DNA from: Asticcacaulis aquaticus
GTDB lineage: Bacteria > Pseudomonadota > Alphaproteobacteria > Caulobacterales > Caulobacteraceae
Assembly (NCBI RefSeq): GCF_028550415.1
Contig: NZ_JAQQKX010000001.1
Span: 186,001 to 250,000, forward strand
Direction: 5' to 3'
DNA: 64,000 nt
Part shown: one piece after another, positions 37,086 to 46,474 of the stretch
How positions within the stretch are numbered: position 1 is the stretch's first letter
Layout: each line of letters opens with the position of its first letter
Notes under the pieces: generated by a model
The model's input: the letters and a program-made list of their open reading frames with translations, nothing else
What the model was told of the DNA's origin: nothing
Databases searched by the model: none
Made by a program: the position numbers and the translations under genes

Positions 37086-38495
37086 ATGGCTTTTTACGTG
37101 ACGCAACCCGTAGTTACCCGCTTCGCCCCCTCGCCCACCGGTTACCTCCACATCGGCGGGGCCCGCACCGCCCTGTTCAACTGGCTCTATGCCAAGCACA
37201 CCGGCGGTCGCTTCCTGATCCGCATCGAGGACACCGACCGCGAGCGTTCGACGCAGGCCGCCGTGGACGCCATCTTCAAGGGGCTGGACTGGCTGGGGCT
37301 GAATACGGACGAGCCGATCGTTTTTCAGTCGACTCGTGAAGCGCGCCACAAAGAGGTTGTGCAGCAGCTTTACGCGTCTGGCCACGCCTATGCCTGTTTC
37401 ATGACGCCGGAAGAAACCGAAGCCGCGCGCGAACTGGCCAAGGCCGAGGGCCGCGCCCTGCGTTCGACCTGGCGTGACCGCACGCCGGATGCCGCGCAAC
37501 TCGCCCAACCTCACGTCATACGCTTCAAGGGGCCGCTGGACGCGCCGCTGATCATCGAGGATGCCGTTCAGGGGACGGTGCGCTTCAACACCAAGGACAT
37601 GGACGACCTGATCCTGCTGCGCACCGACGGAACGCCGACCTATAATCTGGCGGTCGTGGTCGACGATCACGACATGGGCGTCACCCACATCATTCGCGGC
37701 GACGACCACCTGAACAACGCCGCCCGCCAGAGTCTGATCTATCAGGCCGCCGGATGGGACGTGCCGACCTTCGCCCATATCCCGCTGATCCACGGTCCCG
37801 ACGGCGCGAAACTGAGCAAACGCCATGGCGCTCAGGCCGTTGGCGATTACGAAGACCTCGGTTACCTGCCCGAAGCCATGCGCAACTATCTGGCGCGGCT
37901 CGGCTGGTCGCACGGCGACGACGAAATCTTCACCGACGCCCAGATGATCGAATGGTTCGACGTCACCGGCATTAACAAGGCCCCCGCCCGCCTCGACTTT
38001 GCCAAACTGGGGCACGTCAATGCTCACTGGCTGCGCGAATGCGCCCCCGAACGGCTTGTCGGGCTGGTGCTGGATGCGCTGAAAGCCAGGGGCGATGTCG
38101 CTGAAAACGCGGCGGATATCCTGACGCGTACCGTGCCGCTGGTGGTCGAGCGGGCCAAGACGATTCCGGAACTGGCCGATTTATGCACTTTTGCACTGGC
38201 AAAAAGCGATTTTACCCTTGATGAGAAGACGAAAAATCTTCTGACTGAGGAAACTTTACAACGATTGACGAGACTTCACGAAAAGTTGTTAAGTCAGACA
38301 AATTGGGACAACGACTCTCTGGACCAATTGTTAAAAAATTTCGTTGAAAATGAACAGGTTGGCTTTGGAAAGGTCGGCCCGGTTCTAAGGGGAATTCTGT
38401 CGGCGGGACAACCTGCACCTGACATTTCCCGCACTTTGGCCGCCCTTGGGCGCGACGAGTCTCTCGCGCGCCTCAAGCAGGCTCTTTTCATTTAG
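37086..38495 (+). CDS. gltX: Glutamyl-tRNA synthetase
   Basis: 469 residues. It charges tRNA-Glu (and in many alphaproteobacteria tRNA-Gln). The class I signatures are FAPSPTGYLHIGGARTALFNWLYA (HIGH) and KLSKRHG (Lys242-Lys245, KMSKS equivalent). Also typical are RIEDTDRERST and YNLAVVVDDHDMGVTHIIRGDDHLNN. The anticodon-binding C-terminus is shorter than in E. coli but normal for the clade. The coding stretch from about 38195 to 38390 is strikingly AT-rich, with codons unlike the rest of the gene. Confidence 0.96.
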   Translation: MAFYVTQPVVTRFAPSPTGYLHIGGARTALFNWLYAKHTGGRFLIRIEDTDRERSTQAAVDAIFKGLDWLGLNTDEPIVFQSTREARHKEVVQQLYASGHAYACFMTPEETEAARELAKAEGRALRSTWRDRTPDAAQLAQPHVIRFKGPLDAPLIIEDAVQGTVRFNTKDMDDLILLRTDGTPTYNLAVVVDDHDMGVTHIIRGDDHLNNAARQSLIYQAAGWDVPTFAHIPLIHGPDGAKLSKRHGAQAVGDYEDLGYLPEAMRNYLARLGWSHGDDEIFTDAQMIEWFDVTGINKAPARLDFAKLGHVNAHWLRECAPERLVGLVLDALKARGDVAENAADILTRTVPLVVERAKTIPELADLCTFALAKSDFTLDEKTKNLLTEETLQRLTRLHEKLLSQTNWDNDSLDQLLKNFVENEQVGFGKVGPVLRGILSAGQPAPDISRTLAALGRDESLARLKQALFI

Positions 38496-38570
38496 TTTGG
38501 CACTTTATATAGCAGGTGCAACGAAAATGCCGTTTGCATTGCACACAAAAGATCAAGAGGTACGCACTTC

Positions 38571-39860
38571 ATGACCCAGAACACTCCCGCGAAGATTACC
38601 GTCGGCGAACAGGTCATCGATCTGCCGATCATGAAGGGGACGCTTGGCCCGGACGTGATCGACATCCGTAAGCTTTACGCCCAATCCGACGCTTTCACCT
38701 ACGACCCCGGTTTCACCTCGACCGCGTCGTGCGAGTCCAAGATCACCTTCATCGACGGCGATCAGGGCGTGCTTCTGCACCGGGGTTACCCGATCGATCA
38801 ACTGGCGTCGCAGTCGAGCTTCCTTGAAACCTGCTACCTCCTGCTGCACGGCGAACTGCCGACCGCCTCGGAATACGAAACGTTCGAGACGACGATTACC
38901 CGTCACACCATGCTGCACGCGCAGTTCGACCGCTTCTTCGAAGGTTTCCGCCGCGACGCCCACCCGATGGCGATCATGACCGGTGCCGTCGGCGCTCTGT
39001 CGGCCTTCTACCACGACAGCCTCGACATTCAGGACGCCACTCAGCGTGAAATCTCGGCGCATCGCCTGATCGCGAAGATGCCGACGATCGCCGCCCGCGC
39101 CTTCAAGTACAGCGTCGGCCAGCCCTTCGTTCACCCGAAGAACAACCTGTCCTACGCCGAAAACTTCCTGCGCATGTGCTTCGCCGTCCCGGCCGAGGAC
39201 TATGTCGTCGATCCGGCGCTGGTTCGCGCCATGGACCGCATCTTTATCCTGCACGCCGACCACGAACAGAACGCCTCGACCTCGACGGTGCGTCTGGCCG
39301 GGTCTTCGGGCGCCAACCCGTTCGCCTGTATCGCCGCCGGCATCGCCTGCCTGTGGGGTCCGTCGCACGGCGGCGCCAACGAAGAAGCGCTGAACATGCT
39401 GAAGGAAATCGGCACGCCCGAGCGCATCCCCGAGTTCATCGCCGGCGTCAAGGACCGCAAGTACAAGCTGATGGGCTTCGGTCACCGCGTCTACAAGAAC
39501 TACGACCCGCGCGCCAAGGTCATGCAGACCTCGGCCTACGAAGTGCTGGCTGCCACGGGCCGCGAGAACGACCCGCTGTTCCTCGTCGCCAAGGAACTGG
39601 AAGCCGTCGCCCTGAAGGACGAGTTCTTCATGGAGCGCAAGCTGTTCCCGAACGTCGATTTCTATTCGGGCATCACCCTGTCGGCCATGGGCTTCCCCAC
39701 GACCATGTTCACCGTGCTGTTCGCCCTGGCGCGCACCGTGGGCTGGATCGCCCAGTGGAAGGAAATGATCGAGGATCCGGGTCAGAAGATCGGCCGTCCG
39801 CGTCAGCTCTATACCGGCTCCGCCGCCCGCGACTTCGTTCCGGTGTCGCAACGCGGTTAA
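38571..39860 (+). CDS. gltA: Citrate synthase
   Basis: 429 residues, the type II (hexameric, NADH-sensitive family) length. It condenses oxaloacetate and acetyl-CoA. The active-site segments are present: the first His in [36 protein letters not shown], the second His in [17 protein letters not shown], and the catalytic Asp in [19 protein letters not shown] precedes the ATG by about 10 bases. It probably shares the region with gltX but has a 75-base gap and its own strong terminator. Confidence 0.97.
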   Translation: MTQNTPAKITVGEQVIDLPIMKGTLGPDVIDIRKLYAQSDAFTYDPGFTSTASCESKITFIDGDQGVLLHRGYPIDQLASQSSFLETCYLLLHGELPTASEYETFETTITRHTMLHAQFDRFFEGFRRDAHPMAIMTGAVGALSAFYHDSLDIQDATQREISAHRLIAKMPTIAARAFKYSVGQPFVHPKNNLSYAENFLRMCFAVPAEDYVVDPALVRAMDRIFILHADHEQNASTSTVRLAGSSGANPFACIAAGIACLWGPSHGGANEEALNMLKEIGTPERIPEFIAGVKDRKYKLMGFGHRVYKNYDPRAKVMQTSAYEVLAATGRENDPLFLVAKELEAVALKDEFFMERKLFPNVDFYSGITLSAMGFPTTMFTVLFALARTVGWIAQWKEMIEDPGQKIGRPRQLYTGSAARDFVPVSQRG

Positions 39861-39878
39861 TCGCAATATTGGCTAAAG

Positions 39879-39912
39879 AAAAACCCGCCGGAGCGATCCG
39901 GCGGGTTTTTTG
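39879..39912. terminator. Terminator between gltA and the convergent hydrolase gene
   Basis: ACCCGCCGGA pairs with TCCGGCGGGT around GCGA, with an A-run before and six T after. It ends 8 bases before the convergent stop at 39920. Confidence 0.88.
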
Positions 39913-39919
39913 TTTTCTC

Positions 39920-41143
39920 TCAAACCTTTACGGCGTCTTCCAGCCCCAGTCGCGAAGCCTCGACGCGGAGCGCCTTCTGGGCCGCGCCGAAGCGCGCTGC
40001 CCCGCCGCCGTCGCAATTATAGAGGATCGAGACGGTCACCTGCTCGTCAATGAAGCTGCGCAGGTGTCCGGTGAAACCGTTGATGCGACCGCCATGCGTA
40101 CAGTAACGATGGTTATCGACCGTACCGACCCCCAGCCCGAACCCGTAATTCAGCGGCTCGGTGCCGCCCTCGCGCTCCCAGGCCGGTTGCCCGTTACGCA
40201 GGAGGGCGGGCGTGAGCATGGCCGTGAGGCTGTCGGCCTTGAGCACCTTGCCCCCCAGAAGAGCGGCGTGCCACTGGCACAGGTCTTCGCTGGTCGACCG
40301 CATGGCGCCCGCCCCGCTCAGGAAACTGGGCGAGGCTGGTACATGCGGATCGAAGCCCCGACCGGACGGCGTATAGCCGCGCGCCGCCGTATTGGCCGTG
40401 GCGCAATCGCGATCGATAACCGTATGATTGAGCCCCGCCGGTTTGAACAGGTGCTGCTCGCAGAAATCCGCGAAGCTCAGGCCCGACAGGTGCTCGACCA
40501 CGATCGACAGCAGCGTGAAGCCGGAATTGGAATAGGCCCAGCCGAGTCCCGGACCGAAGCGATACAACGGCTTACCGGCACGGATGAGCTTCAGCACGTC
40601 GTCCGCCGTATAGTCGCGGTTCTGCGCCTCGGTCAGGATAGCCATGTCCTGACGGTTGACGTAGTCGCCCATGCCTGAGGTGTGGCTCATCAGTTGGCTG
40701 AGCGTGACCTCACCGGCGCGCGGAAAATCCGGCAGGAAGCGCGACAGGGGATCATTGACACTGAGCAGCCGCTGCTCCTGCAGCAGCAAAATGGCGGCGG
40801 CGGTGAACTGCTTGGTGATCGAGGCGATGCGCAGGGTCGTCTGCGGCGTGATCGCCTCGTCCGTATCGATCGTGGCGACACCGAAGCCTTTGGAATAGAG
40901 CATCACGCCCTTGCGCATGACGCTGAGGCTGAGGCCCGGCGTCAGGCGGGTATCGATAAAGGTTTGCGCCAGGGCGTCGAGCGTCGGCCAGTCCTTGAGC
41001 GGCGGCGCCTTCGGCCCGGCCAGCAGATTCGGTACTTCAATCGGCACGACCTTGAGCAAGGCGCTGCTGCCGAGCGAGGCCAATCCCGCGACCAGAGCCG
41101 CGCGGCGTGTCAATCCCCCCCGTTTTTGTCTGGGATCAAACAT
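39920..41143 (-). CDS. Exported serine hydrolase, beta-lactamase (class C/PBP-like) family
   Basis: 407 residues. The N-terminus (GLTRRAALVAGLASLGSSALL) looks like a Tat signal. The serine beta-lactamase/esterase fold is clear: SxxK nucleophile Ser108-Lys111 (ASITKQFTAAAILLLQ), YSN at 203-205 (GWAYSNSGF), the HTSGMGDY turn, and HGG at 349-351 (CTHGGRINGF) replacing the classical KTG. Such PF00144 proteins include D-aminopeptidases, esterases and AmpC-like enzymes; HGG suggests a peptidase or esterase rather than a true beta-lactamase. It stands alone, with a hairpin repeat just upstream. Confidence 0.85.
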   Translation of the reverse strand: MFDPRQKRGGLTRRAALVAGLASLGSSALLKVVPIEVPNLLAGPKAPPLKDWPTLDALAQTFIDTRLTPGLSLSVMRKGVMLYSKGFGVATIDTDEAITPQTTLRIASITKQFTAAAILLLQEQRLLSVNDPLSRFLPDFPRAGEVTLSQLMSHTSGMGDYVNRQDMAILTEAQNRDYTADDVLKLIRAGKPLYRFGPGLGWAYSNSGFTLLSIVVEHLSGLSFADFCEQHLFKPAGLNHTVIDRDCATANTAARGYTPSGRGFDPHVPASPSFLSGAGAMRSTSEDLCQWHAALLGGKVLKADSLTAMLTPALLRNGQPAWEREGGTEPLNYGFGLGVGTVDNHRYCTHGGRINGFTGHLRSFIDEQVTVSILYNCDGGGAARFGAAQKALRVEASRLGLEDAVKV

Positions 41144-41162
41144 AGGTACTAGGTTGGTTAGA

Positions 41163-41206
41163 GCGATATGTCGAAAAGTGTGGGCGGTTTTCGATAATAA
41201 TATCGC
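41163..41206. repeat. Two-stem hairpin repeat, copy C (inverse orientation)
   Basis: Outer stem GCGATAT (41163-41169) / ATATCGC (41200-41206); inner stem TCGAAAA (41171-41177) / TTTTCGA (41188-41194), around a 10-base loop. The reverse complement of this copy aligns base for base with most of copy A. It lies 20 bases upstream of the hydrolase start. Confidence 0.75.
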
Positions 41207-41223
41207 GATAAAACAAAAATTTA

Positions 41224-41261
41224 GAGCGGAATGACGATTCCATCTAAAGTCATTCCGCTCT
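41224..41261. repeat. Perfect 13-bp inverted repeat (second palindromic element)
   Basis: AGAGCGGAATGAC (41224-41236) is inverted at 41249-41261 around a 12-base loop. It lies 18 bases from repeat copy C in the gap between the hydrolase start and the lpxB end. There is no T-run, so it is more REP-like than a terminator. Confidence 0.65.
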
Positions 41262-41362
41262 GGCGTGACATCGGGACCAATGGCGGCGGATCACATCGCG
41301 CGCACCATCAGAATCCTATTAGAACAAGAGCTTAAATTAATAAGCTACCGAGAAGTTTCAAC

Positions 41363-42538
41363 CTATATGGTTATCTTAGGGTTAACATTCAGGTGATCGA
41401 GCACGGCGGCGGCCGCCAGTTTCGCCGGGGCGGGTTGCCCACGGCCCATCAGGTCGAGCGCCGCGAACTGTTCCTCGCGCTGACGATCGCGCAAAGCCGG
41501 ATCGTCGAGGCGCGCCGCCACGGCGGCCGTCAGGGCATCGACCGTGCAGTCGTTCTGAATGAACTCCGGCGCGACCGTTTTACCCGCCATGATGTTGAAC
41601 AGGGTGACGTGGTCGAGTGGTGAAATATGCTTGAAAATGAAGAAGGTCAGCGGCTCGACCTTATAGGCGATGACCATCGGGCACCCCGCCAGCGCCAGCT
41701 CGGTCGAGACCGTACCGGAACAGGCCAGCGCCACCGTCGCCGCCTTCATAGCCGACAGCTTGTCTGCCTCGGCCTCGATCAGAATCAGCGGCACGGTCAG
41801 GCCGTCCAGCCCCTCATGTACCAGCCCGCGGACGGTGTCGGCGACCGGCATGACGAATTTCAGGTCCGGCTGCTCGGCCGCGAGCCGTTCCAGCGTCCCC
41901 CGGAAGGTCGGCATCAGGCGGCGGATCTCCGACGGACGGCTGCCCGGCAGAACCAGAACGAACGGACGGTCGCCCAGATCGTGACGCGCCCGAAACCCGT
42001 CCGGATCGGCCTGAGTGAAATCGACGTTCAGCGCCGGATTGCCGACGACGACGGTTTCCAGCCCTTCTTTTTCGAAATAGGGCGCATCCATCGGATGCAA
42101 AGCCAGAAGCAGATCAACGCTTTGCGCCAGAGTCTTCGCCCGCCCGGGACGCGTCGCCCACACCTGCGGTCCGACATATTTGATCAGGGCGACGTCGGGC
42201 ATGACCGCGCGAATGCCGTGCGCCACGCGCAAGGTGAAGCCCCACGAATCGATAAGGATCACGGCATCGGGTGTTTCGCGCTGGGCGAGCGCCACCGTGT
42301 CGGCGACGCGCGCCTTGACGCGCTTATAGGCCTTGAGGCCTTCGACCATACCGAGGATCGACAACTGCGCGATATCGAACGGGCTCTCTATGCCCAGTTC
42401 CGCCATCTGCTTGCCGCCGACGCCGAAAAACGTCAGGGGCACGGCGGATTGCGCCTGCAATTCGCGGATCAGACCGGCCCCCAGCGTGTCGCCGGACGCT
42501 TCGGCGGCAACCACCATAAGTTTAAGGGGCGTGACCAT
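41363..42538 (-). CDS. lpxB: Lipid-A-disaccharide synthase
   Basis: 391 residues from ATG 42538 ([22 protein letters not shown]). It is a GT19 glycosyltransferase joining UDP-2,3-diacylglucosamine and lipid X. Conserved are the VAAEASGDTLGAGLI opening, FFGVGGKQMAELGI, LIDSWGFTLRVA, YVGPQVWATRPGRA, LVLPGSRPSEIRRLMPTF and ACSGTVSTELALAGCPMVIAYKV. The start overlaps the lpxI stop by 17 bases. It is the last gene of the long minus-strand envelope cluster. Confidence 0.96.
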   Translation of the reverse strand: MVTPLKLMVVAAEASGDTLGAGLIRELQAQSAVPLTFFGVGGKQMAELGIESPFDIAQLSILGMVEGLKAYKRVKARVADTVALAQRETPDAVILIDSWGFTLRVAHGIRAVMPDVALIKYVGPQVWATRPGRAKTLAQSVDLLLALHPMDAPYFEKEGLETVVVGNPALNVDFTQADPDGFRARHDLGDRPFVLVLPGSRPSEIRRLMPTFRGTLERLAAEQPDLKFVMPVADTVRGLVHEGLDGLTVPLILIEAEADKLSAMKAATVALACSGTVSTELALAGCPMVIAYKVEPLTFFIFKHISPLDHVTLFNIMAGKTVAPEFIQNDCTVDALTAAVAARLDDPALRDRQREEQFAALDLMGRGQPAPAKLAAAAVLDHLNVNPKITI

Positions 42539-43352
42539 AGATAAACAATCCCAACTCTGCAGCGCGCGCATAGGTCCGCGCCTTGTCGACGACCAGCAGC
42601 GCCCCCGCCTGACCGACTATACCCGCCAATCCCGCCGCCGCCGCCGCCTCGACCGTCTGGACGCCGATGGTTGGCATGTCCAGACGCAGGTCCTGAATCG
42701 GCTTGGCGACCTTGGCCAGCACGCCCTTGCGCGCCCCCTCGCGACCGATCAGGACCGGCGACAGCGTCGGAATGCGTTTCAGCAGGGCATCCGTGCCTTC
42801 CTGAGCCTCAACGGCGAGCGTAATCCGATCCGCCACGACGACCGCCTGACCGATATCGAGCGCGCCGATGGCGTGGGCAATGCGAAAGGCCTCGTGGACG
42901 TCGGCCAGCGCCTCCGCCGATGGGGCCGCCCCCGCCTGAAGCCCCTCGTCGAGCAGCAATTGCGGATTGGCTTCGTGCGCGCCCTCTATGACATAGCCCT
43001 GCGATTCAAACACCTTGGCAACTTGCCGCAGGAGCGAATCGTCACCGCCGCGTCCGGCCTGCTGGATCGACGGCAGGTGCGCTGCGCCGCCTTCGTCGCG
43101 TTTCAGGGTGTCGAAATCGGGGCGTTTGACGTAGCCGACCATACAGACGGCCTTACAGCCTTCCTGCGCCAGAGCGACGAAGATCTGCTGAAAATGGCCG
43201 ATATCGATGTCATGCCCGGGATGCCCGTTCAGTTCTTCATCGACCAGACCCGCCAGACGAATGACGCAATAGTCGCGACCCGACGCCTTCAGATAGCGGG
43301 CGATTTCCACCGGCACCCACCCGCCACCGGCGATAAGCGCAAGCTTGCTCAT
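42522..43352 (-). CDS. lpxI: UDP-2,3-diacylglucosamine pyrophosphatase LpxI
   Basis: 276 residues of the LpxI (DUF1009) family, which replaces LpxH in alphaproteobacteria and cleaves UDP-2,3-diacylglucosamine to lipid X and UMP. Typical segments are [56 protein letters not shown] and the C-terminal [21 protein letters not shown]. It sits between lpxA and lpxB, as expected. It overlaps lpxA by 4 bases and lpxB by 17 bases, indicating translational coupling. Confidence 0.95.
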   Translation of the reverse strand: MSKLALIAGGGWVPVEIARYLKASGRDYCVIRLAGLVDEELNGHPGHDIDIGHFQQIFVALAQEGCKAVCMVGYVKRPDFDTLKRDEGGAAHLPSIQQAGRGGDDSLLRQVAKVFESQGYVIEGAHEANPQLLLDEGLQAGAAPSAEALADVHEAFRIAHAIGALDIGQAVVVADRITLAVEAQEGTDALLKRIPTLSPVLIGREGARKGVLAKVAKPIQDLRLDMPTIGVQTVEAAAAAGLAGIVGQAGALLVVDKARTYARAAELGLFIYGHAP

Positions 43353-44137
43353 CCTTCCGCCGGCAGACAGATGGGGCGGTTGGAGTCTTCGCGAATGAAC
43401 TGAACGATTTCAACCACCTGCGGGATATCACTGAAATTTTCCAGCACGTCGTCGAGGCGCTCCTGGAACGTGCCTTCGGGGGCGAACATCATGCGGTAGG
43501 CCGTGCGCAGCGCCAGAATGAGGTCGCGCGAAAAACCGCGACGCTTGAGACCGACCAGATTCAGGCCTTCGAGGCGGGCGTGGTTGCCCCATACTGAGCC
43601 GTAGGGAATGACGTCCTTGGTCACCATGGCCGCGCCGCCGACGAAGCTGTAGCGGCCGATGCGGGCGAACTGATGGATGCCGCACAGGCCACCCAGAAAG
43701 ACGAAATCGCCGACCTGAACGTGACCGCCCAGAGAGGCATTGTTGGCGAGGACGACATTGTTGCCGACGACGCAGTCGTGCGCGACATGGCTGCCGACCA
43801 TCAGCAGGCAGTCGTTGCCGACCGTCGTCACGCCGCCGCCCTTGACCGTGCCGGTGTGCATGGTGACGTGTTCGCGGATATGGTTGCGCGCGCCGATGAT
43901 CAGGCGGGTATCTTCACCCTTGTGCGCCAAATGCTGCGGCGTACCGCCCAGGACGGCAAAGGGATGGACGACCGTGTCCTCACCGATTTCGGTATGGCCT
44001 TCGATGACGACGCTCGATTGCAGCGTCACGCGGTCCTTGAGAACCACCTGAGGCCCGACGATGCACCACGGCCCGACCGTGACGCCTTCGCCAAGACTCG
44101 CGCCCTCGTGGATGATGGCGGAGGGATGAATGCTCAT
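43349..44137 (-). CDS. lpxA: UDP-N-acetylglucosamine acyltransferase
   Basis: 262 residues from ATG 44137 ([22 protein letters not shown]). It is a left-handed parallel beta-helix of hexapeptide repeats, followed by a C-terminal helical domain. It performs the first step of lipid A synthesis, 3-O-acylation of UDP-GlcNAc. Key features are [20 protein letters not shown] with the catalytic-region His, THTGT-like [11 protein letters not shown], and [20 protein letters not shown]. It overlaps fabZ by 4 bases. Confidence 0.96.
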   Translation of the reverse strand: MSIHPSAIIHEGASLGEGVTVGPWCIVGPQVVLKDRVTLQSSVVIEGHTEIGEDTVVHPFAVLGGTPQHLAHKGEDTRLIIGARNHIREHVTMHTGTVKGGGVTTVGNDCLLMVGSHVAHDCVVGNNVVLANNASLGGHVQVGDFVFLGGLCGIHQFARIGRYSFVGGAAMVTKDVIPYGSVWGNHARLEGLNLVGLKRRGFSRDLILALRTAYRMMFAPEGTFQERLDDVLENFSDIPQVVEIVQFIREDSNRPICLPAEG

Positions 44138-44613
44138 TGCGGGTTCTCGACGACCATGGCGGCGAATTCGCATTCACAGCACAGCTTGCCGTTGACATAG
44201 GCCTTGCCGCTGAATTTGAACACGTCACCGCGGTGGCGCGTGACTTCGACGTGCATGCGCAACTGATCGCCGGGGCGCACGGGGCTGCGGAACTTTACCC
44301 CGTCCACGCCCATGAAGAAGATGGTCTTGCCTTCGACCGACACCTCAAGCGATTTCGACATCAGGACGGCGCCGGTCTGACCCAAGGCTTCGATGATGAG
44401 AACCCCCGGCATGACCGGGTTTTCAGGAAAGTGTCCCTGAAAGAACGGTTCGTTGAACGTCACGTTCTTGATACCGACCATGCTCTTGTTCTTGATCCAG
44501 TCTTCGCCGCGATCAATGAGCAAAAAGGGATAGCGATGCGGAATCCGCTTCAAAATCTCGGCATAGCTGATGGCTATGCCGGTTTCGGCTTCAGGCGCAG
44601 TTTCGGTCGTCAT
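44134..44613 (-). CDS. fabZ: 3-hydroxyacyl-ACP dehydratase FabZ
   Basis: 159 residues, hot-dog fold. It dehydrates 3-hydroxyacyl-ACP in fatty acid elongation and competes with LpxA and LpxD for the same hydroxyacyl-ACP pool. The active site is His61 in [15 protein letters not shown] and Glu75 in [23 protein letters not shown] is the family opening. It lies between lpxD (9-base gap) and lpxA (4-base overlap), the classical arrangement. Confidence 0.97.
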   Translation of the reverse strand: MTTETAPEAETGIAISYAEILKRIPHRYPFLLIDRGEDWIKNKSMVGIKNVTFNEPFFQGHFPENPVMPGVLIIEALGQTGAVLMSKSLEVSVEGKTIFFMGVDGVKFRSPVRPGDQLRMHVEVTRHRGDVFKFSGKAYVNGKLCCECEFAAMVVENPQ

Positions 44614-44622
44614 GGTCTGTTT

Positions 44623-45636
44623 TTAACCCTTGTCTTTGGAGGCCGCCGCCTTGGCCAGCCAGGCCGATTCGCGCAGGAACTGCCGCGATGGCTTGGCGGG
44701 AAAGCCCGACCACATCTGCCCCGCAGGGACATTTTTGAACACAATAGCACCGGCGGCGACCTTGGCCCCCTCGCCGATTTCGATATGATCGATCACCCCG
44801 GCCCGGCCTCCGAACATGGCGCCGTCGCCGACATGGACCGAACCGGACAGGCCGGAATGGGCCGCCACGATGACGTTACGTCCAATCTTAACGTTATGAG
44901 CGATTTGCACCATGTTGTCGATCTTGGTCGCCTCACCGATAACGGTATCGTCGAAGGCGCCGCGATCGACGCAGGTACCCGCGCCGATCGACACGTCGTC
45001 CTGAAGGATGACGCGACCCAGTTGCGGCACGTCGATCAGCCCCATCTTGTCACCCGACACGCCGAATCCGGCCTCGCCGATGCGGACGCCCGACGACAGG
45101 TGCACCCGGTCCCCCATCAGTGTGCAGTAGATGGTCGAATGCGCCCCGATATGACAATCACGCCCGATAGTACAGCCCGGCCCGATGACCGTATAGGCCT
45201 CGATGCGCGACCCGCGGCCGATTTCGACGTTTTGCCCCACCACGACGCCCACACCGAGGCTGGCACCCGGCTCGATCCGGGCTGTGGGGTGAATCGCCTG
45301 CCCGCCATCGTGAATCTTGGGCGTATAGAGCTTCGCCGCCAGCCGCGACCACGACGCCTGCGGCGAAGCCGTCACCAGCGGTATGGAATGGGCGGGCACG
45401 TTTTCGACGTCGGAGGCGCTGACGAAAACATATTCGGCCTGCGTTTTCTGCAAATTGAGAAGATAGCGGCGGTCGCTGAAATAGGACGCCTTGCCCGCAC
45501 CCGCCGACGATAGGGGCGCACAGCCGGATACAAAGCCGTCAGATCCGGCGGATTTACCTATCGACGCAAAGGTCAGGGCCGCGACCTGATCGAGACCGAT
45601 CCGCGATCCTACATCGAAAAACCTCAGATCGGGCAT
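44623..45636 (-). CDS. lpxD: UDP-3-O-(3-hydroxyacyl)glucosamine N-acyltransferase
   Basis: 337 residues: an N-terminal uridine-binding domain (to about 105), a hexapeptide-repeat beta-helix (HPTARIEPGASLGVGVVVGQNVEIG onward) and a C-terminal helix. It performs the third step of lipid A synthesis. The signature region includes GEAGFGVSGDKMGLIDVPQLGRVILQDDVSIGAGTCVDRGAFDDTVIG and the catalytic His of NMVQIAHNVKIG. A 136-base gap with a long hairpin separates it from skp, unlike the tight spacing elsewhere in the cluster. Confidence 0.96.
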   Translation of the reverse strand: MPDLRFFDVGSRIGLDQVAALTFASIGKSAGSDGFVSGCAPLSSAGAGKASYFSDRRYLLNLQKTQAEYVFVSASDVENVPAHSIPLVTASPQASWSRLAAKLYTPKIHDGGQAIHPTARIEPGASLGVGVVVGQNVEIGRGSRIEAYTVIGPGCTIGRDCHIGAHSTIYCTLMGDRVHLSSGVRIGEAGFGVSGDKMGLIDVPQLGRVILQDDVSIGAGTCVDRGAFDDTVIGEATKIDNMVQIAHNVKIGRNVIVAAHSGLSGSVHVGDGAMFGGRAGVIDHIEIGEGAKVAAGAIVFKNVPAGQMWSGFPAKPSRQFLRESAWLAKAAASKDKG

Positions 45637-45693
45637 GCCCCTCTATATCCTGATATCGTTTGTATGCCCGCGTTTGCGCGGAGCAAAAAACGG

Positions 45694-45743
45694 TTGAGCC
45701 TTGTCCAGTAAAATGGCTTCGCACATTTTTGGACAAGGCTCAA
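45694..45743. repeat. Long hairpin between skp and lpxD (terminator-like)
   Basis: TTGAGCCTTGTCCA (45694-45707) pairs perfectly with 45730-45743. Inside, AAAATG (45710-45715) pairs with CATTTT (45724-45729), giving about 20 bp with a 2-base bulge. On the minus strand it is followed by a six-T run, so it may terminate or attenuate transcription leaving skp. Confidence 0.7.
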
Positions 45744-45772
45744 GTTTTAGCACGTGTTTTTAGCGCAGCCTA

Positions 45773-46462
45773 TTAGCCGCCCTGTTGCTGGGCTTCCTGC
45801 TCGGCCTTGGCCTTCAGGAGCTTCTGACGGTCGGCCTCGGGCAGGACGACGCGCTTGATATCGACGGTGGCCTTGGAATCGTCCAGCTTCTTGATGACGT
45901 CGCCGGTGATGTCCATCGCCGGGTTGGCGAACAGAACGGCCTTGCGATCGACCAGCATGCCGCAGTTCTTGGCTTCATAGACGGCCGACAGGACCGGACC
46001 AACCTGCTGAGCGACCAGGACATTGGCCTGCTGCTCGGTGCGGCCCAGTTCCTGATTGACGATGAACGCCTTGTCCTGGAAGGCCTTGGCCTTGACGTAG
46101 AAGGCCTGGGCCAGCGGCTCGAACTTTTCCTTGGTCAGGGTCTTTTGCTGGGCCGCCAGACCCGTGCGCTCTTTTTCCAGCGCCGTGACGTCAGGGCCCA
46201 GATCGGCTTCGGCCTGCTGGTTGATCTGCTCCAGACGCGTAGCGGCGGCCTTGGCGATGGCGGCATTGGCCATGACGGCTTCGTTCGAATAGACGCAGAC
46301 GCCGGCGATCACCGGACCCGGCTTGGTCTGGGGCTGGGCGGCCGGCGTCGGGGCCGCAGCCGGCTTGGGGGCCTGAGCCGAAGCGACCGGGGCGAGCATA
46401 AGCGCCGACAGGCCGCAAACAGTGATCAGAAGTTGCTTTTTCATGGTGTGGGAACTTTTCAT
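45773..46462 (-). CDS. skp: OmpH/Skp-family periplasmic chaperone
   Basis: 229 residues if started at ATG 46462; ATG 46444 gives a cleaner signal peptide (MKKQLLITVCGLSALMLAPVASAQA). Neither has an obvious ribosome-binding site. A Pro/Ala linker is followed by a helical body with long coiled arms (AATRLEQINQQAEADLGPDV, KTLTKEKFEPLAQAFYVKAKAF) and a C-terminal beta segment (AMDITGDVIKKLDDSKATVDIKRVVLP). This OmpH/Skp form is larger than the 160-residue E. coli Skp. It escorts unfolded outer-membrane proteins to BamA, encoded 12 bases upstream. Confidence 0.85.
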   Translation of the reverse strand: MKSSHTMKKQLLITVCGLSALMLAPVASAQAPKPAAAPTPAAQPQTKPGPVIAGVCVYSNEAVMANAAIAKAAATRLEQINQQAEADLGPDVTALEKERTGLAAQQKTLTKEKFEPLAQAFYVKAKAFQDKAFIVNQELGRTEQQANVLVAQQVGPVLSAVYEAKNCGMLVDRKAVLFANPAMDITGDVIKKLDDSKATVDIKRVVLPEADRQKLLKAKAEQEAQQQGG

Positions 46463-46474
46463 CCGAGAGTAGAT

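Noticed and set aside
39920-41143. True beta-lactamase resistance gene
   Set aside because: The third motif is HGG rather than KTG, and the context is housekeeping; a generic PF00144 hydrolase is the safer call.
41280-41396. 38-codon plus-strand frame (MAADHIARTIRILLEQEL...) running into the lpxB end
   Set aside because: Protein-like composition but weak start context, and it overlaps lpxB on the opposite strand; the evidence is too thin to call a gene.
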